DNA from: Acorus gramineus
Lineage: Eukaryota > Streptophyta > Magnoliopsida > Acorales > Acoraceae
Assembly: GCA_030737835.1 (NCBI GenBank)
Contig: CM060857.1
Coordinates: 14,457,496-14,521,495, forward strand
Direction of reading: 5' to 3'
DNA: 64,000 nt
Positions 59,206-64,000 of the stretch are shown here, piece after piece. Below the pieces are notes generated by a model that saw only the letters and a list, made by a program, of their open reading frames with translations, searched no databases and was not told where the DNA came from. Position numbers and translations under genes: made by a program. Numbering within the stretch: position 1 is the stretch's first letter; each line of letters opens with the position of its first letter.

Positions 59206-60839
59206 TAACATATATAGAGTTATTCACTAGCAAACCCATACCAAGTTAGCCTTAATTAAAATAATAATAATCTTAATTAGTTTGAATTAACATGTCATCA
59301 CGAAAACTTTTCCTTTTTTTTTGAATGACAAATAGGGAGATTCTTGTGAGCGTATTAATGGTGGAAAAGGTTTATACCAATATCAAAATCACCAACTTGA
59401 TTCACTTTATTCTTATGATGATTGTTTAAGATATCGTTAGAGATATTTTCGTTTATAGTTCCACATATAATTCTCACAAGTTTTTTTTTTTTTTTCCTGA
59501 AACAGTGAATTACATTACTATACTTACATAAAAAGTGAAATCTTTTATGTTTTATTTAATTAAAAAGTACATATCTCATTAAAGATATATGAATGTATAG
59601 GATCCGAGACTACAAATAAAGTTTGCGTGTAACAACCCCTCTCGTGAAGACAAGCATGGGCATACCTTAACCTTAGTGTATAGTCTAGCCCAAATTTTGC
59701 ACCTAGGAAAGTTTTTTTATTGACCCGATAGGATTTTACATGTAGTTTTTTTATTTATTATATGTCATAATTTATGTATTTTATATTATATAGAAAAATG
59801 TTAAGGACAATCATGATCACAATTCCATTGTAGCTATAAAAATATGCTTTAAATTTAAAAATATATAGTCAAATGAATTATTAAACACTTCATGGAAGAA
59901 AACAAAAAAAACACATGCTACGATGAATTAGTATATATAATACGTTAATTAAAGAAGGTGGGGTTGCAAATGAGTCTGCAATAAATATTGTAATCATCAT
60001 ATATATTTTATAATATTACATTTAAAAAAATTCTAAAATCCGTGATATTGTTTATTTTCACGAAGACATTAAATTTTAGCTTTTTTTTTTATGAAAATTA
60101 ACTTATATGTTAATATATACACACACAAAAAGAAGAGAGAGAGAGTGCTATCATTCACCAAGGAGAATAAAGTCTAGCCTGTCCTGGACACAAGAGAACT
60201 TTAGAATGTGTAGAGACAGCCAATCAACACAATATTAATTTGGTTTTGCCTTGTTTTATAAAAGAAGAGCAAGGTGTGCCTTCCCTGCATGTTAATTAAT
60301 GTTACCCACAAAAGGTTTCTGTTTTCAAGGCATGAGTAGCTCAACCAATTGCTTTAGATAGTGCATAATTATAGCTGTCAGTCTGAAAATTAAAGAAGAA
60401 TCGCGTTTGGTGGAAATGCAATTAAAATTTGCTTAGTTGTCTAACAAATAGATGCTACACTTTAAGAATCAATGGGAAAGGCTTGGTATGGAGGGATTTT
60501 CAAAGCTGTTATTTGTATTTGATAGGCTTAAGGCTTTAGAATCTGCTTCATTGTCGGTCCTTTATGTTTATTTATGTGATGATGTGATTTTAGAGTCTTC
60601 ATCACGTGAAATAGCATGTTTTAAGGCTAGTTTTAGAATGATATTTACAAATACCATAAAGACCCACAGAAGGGGAAAATAAAATCTTATACCAATAAAG
60701 ATGATCTCACATATAGATTTAGGATTTGTTTTGTTCAATGGTTACATCAATAAGAAATGCATGTCAAAACCTTTGTTTCCATCCTATGTGATATGAAAAC
60801 AAATAGGAAAATGATACACTCAGTCACATTCACTAACTA
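59206..60839. other. No recognisable gene
   Basis: AT-rich. The plus-strand frame at 60452-60682 (76 codons) has no recognisable domain. Short poly-A/T runs only. Confidence 0.3.
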
Positions 60840-61085
60840 AAACTCAGACCTTACATGTTTTTAGTTTTTAAAAAATAGTAAACATCATCTAATAAGATAT
60901 ATATTTTGATAAAAAGTGCATATCGCTCTATTTCAAGTTGAATGGACTCTTTTTTAATAAGTGTAAGAAAAAAAATTAGTGAGGTTTATGCGTCATCTAA
61001 CGAGGTATATGGTTCGCTGAATCTATAACGATGTATATAGGTCTGTGTTTTGGACTGAGAAAAAACTGAGTATAACAGCACTCAA
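60840..61085 (+). repeat. Dispersed repeat, second copy of 11791-12030
   Basis: Same-order matches to the 11.8 kb copy: TTTTGATAAAAAGTGCATAT, CTATTTCAAGTTGAATGGAC, TTTTTTAATAAGTG, CGTCATCTAACGAGGTATAT and GCTGAATCTATAACGATG. Confidence 0.55.
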
Positions 61086-63239
61086 AAAAATATGTTAGGG
61101 GACTTGGGCCTTTGTCCTGTATCAACCCCTTGTGGGCTTTTTTGTAGGGGACTATAAAAAAAAAAATGTATTTACACTCTTATCAAATTGTACTCACATA
61201 TTAGGGTGAACACCTAATTGATTTTATCTTATCAAATTAGTTTAAATATATTTATTTGTATCTCATCTTTATTACAGTATATACTCTCATATTTGTTCTG
61301 TGAATACAGACTTTGATTGAACTGCTTAAAATATGTGTTTTCCATGTGATGTGTATTCTTGTTTGAGGGGTGAGAAGGCCTCGACCTAAATATTTTTCTG
61401 CACGTATAATATTAGTTATTAGTTTTATAAGTAATTTTTGGTGTTATATATGGGCTATTTGAGCATTTTTATAAGAAAATTTCAACAGGAAAGAATTTCT
61501 TGTACTATTGAAATAGAATATATATATGACCTATATTTGTGTGTTAGAAGAAAGTAATTTGTGTAAGAAAAGAAAGTAGCCTGCAGCTCTCCGAGTAATT
61601 TAAAAAAATCGAAACAAAACTTTTTTTCTCTCTCATGTGATTTGTGCTTTGGTTTTTTTTTTTTCTATTTCAATTCTTGGTCCTATTTTTTTGAAACATA
61701 AAACATTGGGTGAAATTAAAATTATTTCTATAATTAAAATAGTAGAAATAGAATTTGTTGTAACTAATTCTACATAATCATAAGAGATCCTTAGATTTGT
61801 TAGAAATCAAATTCGAGTTATTACGATAAAGATATTCAAAATTTAAAAAGTTACAAAAAAAATAACAAAAACGTTATTCGGAGGATAAAAAAATTAGGAA
61901 AAATGAAAAATGAGCTCACTTTGTAGCATAGCTATAATTTTTTAAGATCTCTCTGATATCTAGCTCAAGTAAAATTTCAGACGATTCCGTGTTCGAGACA
62001 CTTGATTTTTTTTAACCGGTTTTTCAGTAATTATTTAAAAATCTTAAAAGTGGATTTTTTCAAATTCATCACTTTAAAAGCAACGTACATTAATGAATTG
62101 TTCCGATATGAACGTTATTGTTTTCAAGTGGGATGGGAATTTAATAGTTATTCTGTTCAGAGCTGATCTTTAATTTCCATGTGATGTAAAAATCCAAAGT
62201 AATTGCTGGCAGTTTTGAAGATATTTATGGGAAAAAAAACACCATTCATAATCAACTTTAATGCTTTTGTAGCATCTATGTGACGTGCTGTGACTGAGAC
62301 TTGGATTTTTTTATGTGTCTTTAACGCAGAGGTTGCCATCCACAGAGAGTTGGGAAGAAAAAAAATTGGGTGTTTTGTTTTTGTGGTGTTGGAGAATCAG
62401 AGGTTGGTGGTATCAGAGGTCAGAGAGAGGAGATGGAGACAGATTCTTTAGCTTGAGTAGTTCCATTTATTTGATTTACTTTTGTTCGAATCGAATTTCA
62501 TGGGGGCTCACTTTCTCTTGCTCTTTTTTTTTTTATTAAGCGAGGAAGCTAACAGATTTTCATATTGTTACTAGTTATAACATGGATTTGCTAAAGTGGA
62601 TTAGCATCTTCATTAACAAGCATCATTTTATGTCATAATCAGCGTATGAATGCTCCTAGATTACCTTGAATGACTTGAAACAAAAACAGAAAGCCTTTAA
62701 CACATATGCAGGGAAGCACATATTAATTCGAGCCAGATTTATTGACTATGTGACACCTTCTCCAACCCACCCAGAATCTTTCACCTAGGCTATTGAATTC
62801 GAACCTCTCTGTACATGCTATATGCTGATCCTCAACAATCTTTTTTAGTGCATCTTTTTCTTGTAATGTGCCTTGATCAATCCAGCAATAATTTCACATT
62901 GGAATCTAGAGTCTAATTCCTACTCCATGTTGAATTGTTGAATCTTCATGGTGTCCAAGATACCTGAGAGCTTGAGTCCGGATCCTTTATACTAAGAACA
63001 CGTATGATTCTTGTGTCATCTAATAGGAAACACCATGTAAATAGTAAAAAAATCAATTATAATTGGGCAACACAAAATCCTTTGTTTTTTTAACATAAAA
63101 CATCTTGTTGCTCTCTCCACAAGAACTACAATATTATTTCAGGAAAAACAAGACTCCCTATATATAATGTTATGAGATGTCTTGCATTCTAACATGAATG
63201 GCCTATTCGTAAAAGCCTAGGGTCAGGCCTAGAAGAACA
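61086..63239. other. No recognisable gene
   Basis: AT-rich intergenic. Short frames at 62157-62539 on both strands have no motif. 62730-63000 is slightly GC-richer, without a recognisable family. Confidence 0.3.
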
Positions 63240-63560
63240 AGATTCCTTACATATAATTTTTGATAGGGGCATTTTTGTCATTTTGTTTAATTATATCCTA
63301 TTTATTTAGGATTTATGTAAGAGACTTTTCTTAGAGAGACGACCGTTTTAGTGTTTTCTCTCTGAAAAAAAAAGGAATGGTGTTAAGAAGAGAGAATTTG
63401 AGAGTTTTGTACTCCGATTACTTGATATAATGAATCGTTGTCTGCTTTTCTCCGTAGACGTATGCATATTTTACTAAACCACATAAATCTTTGTGTTTTT
63501 TGTATGATATTTTTTTCTCTTAATCATTTTACATGTATTGAGATCTAACCTTACAGGCAC
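63240..63560 (+). mobile_element. Copia-like LTR fragment (copy 2)
   Basis: Same family as 37485-37800, opposite orientation: CATTTTGTTTAATTATATCC, AGGATTTATGTAAGAGAC, GAGAGTTTTGTACTCCGAT, TACTTGATATAATGAATCGT, CCACATAAATCTTTGTG, ending TTGAGATCTAACCTTACA. No internal region or PBS follows, so it is solo or truncated. Confidence 0.65.
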
Positions 63561-64000
63561 TCCGCTGCATGAATACATGAATAAAGCTTAAGTTTGAATC
63601 CTAGAACACCAATTATTCCTTGTGTCACCCCAACTATAATTGACATTTATGGAAAAAGGGTACCATGCATGTACAATTTAATTAAATTTGTATCACCCCA
63701 TATCTATGGGACGCTTTTTTATTGAGCCACACAAAGATCCCTCCTACCTCTAACACAGCATCCGATCATCAAGAGCTTTGCCATTGTCTTTGAGAAAACT
63801 GCAGTACCATCTCATAAACCACAAGACTCCCACTTAGAATAGAGTCTAAATGGTCATGAATTAGCGTTCACCATCATGAATGATTCCAGGGAATGCATAT
63901 TTAAGTCTACACTCTTTGAAATCCAAACCAATAGTATTTTTTTATTTTTTTTATTTTTTGGTACATAAGGCCCGGACTGGGAGACACTATAGAGACCTGG
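63561..64000. other. No recognisable feature
   Basis: Intergenic to the window edge. A GGGAGACACTATAGAGACC text at 63980-63998 may be the start of another repeat cut by the window. Confidence 0.25.

Overview
This is a nuclear segment of a flowering-plant genome. It is AT-rich, with intron-rich nuclear genes, plant-specific families (9-cis-epoxycarotenoid dioxygenase, Aux/IAA, QALGGH zinc finger, plant-type sterol glucosyltransferase, PTS2 thiolase) and dense small repeats. The contrast between very GC-rich coding stretches (the NCED, and exon 1 of the Aux/IAA) and AT-rich surroundings suggests a monocot, but this is an inference and the species cannot be named.

Layout. (1) 1-5.6 kb: the last coding exon of a KAB1-type potassium-channel beta subunit (+), with a LINE fragment upstream and MULE/MITE-like repeats downstream. 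(2) 5.68-7.41 kb: an intact, intronless NCED (-), with four CACGTG boxes within about 400 bp upstream of its start. (3) 8-13 kb: AT-rich repeats, including two SINE copies. (4) 13.0-14.4 kb: an IAA10/11-type Aux/IAA repressor (-). (5) 15-21.6 kb: MITEs, a LINE ORF2 remnant and a long inverted repeat. (6) 25.8-31.15 kb: a complete 14-exon peroxisomal 3-ketoacyl-CoA thiolase (-). (7) 32.3-35.4 kb: a repeat island holding a Pack-MULE with captured UDP-glucose dehydrogenase sequence, itself split by a TRIM retrotransposon. (8) 36.86-37.39 kb: a single C2H2 zinc-finger/EAR repressor gene (-), with a copia-like LTR directly upstream. (9) 38-46 kb: repeats only. (10) 46.15-56.55 kb: a complete 14-exon UGT80A-type sterol 3-beta-glucosyltransferase (-). 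(11) 56.9-64 kb: repeats, including second copies of families seen earlier in the window.

The genes are ordinary single-copy plant genes with no operon-like relation. They cover ABA synthesis, auxin repression, fatty-acid beta-oxidation, steryl glucoside synthesis and transcriptional repression. Exon boundaries were placed by reading GT-AG sites and checking that reading phase carries through. All 14 exons of the thiolase (455 codons) and of the sterol glucosyltransferase (579 codons) join in frame.

The most informative novelty is in the mobile DNA. It comprises the Pack-MULE/TRIM nest, with both target-site duplications visible; a tRNA-derived SINE family with five copies, three with clear target-site duplications; a MITE whose empty site survives in the neighbouring tandem repeat; an inverted MITE pair able to form a long hairpin; and an LTR placed to supply the 5' end of the zinc-finger gene. 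No CRISPR, rRNA or tRNA gene was seen.
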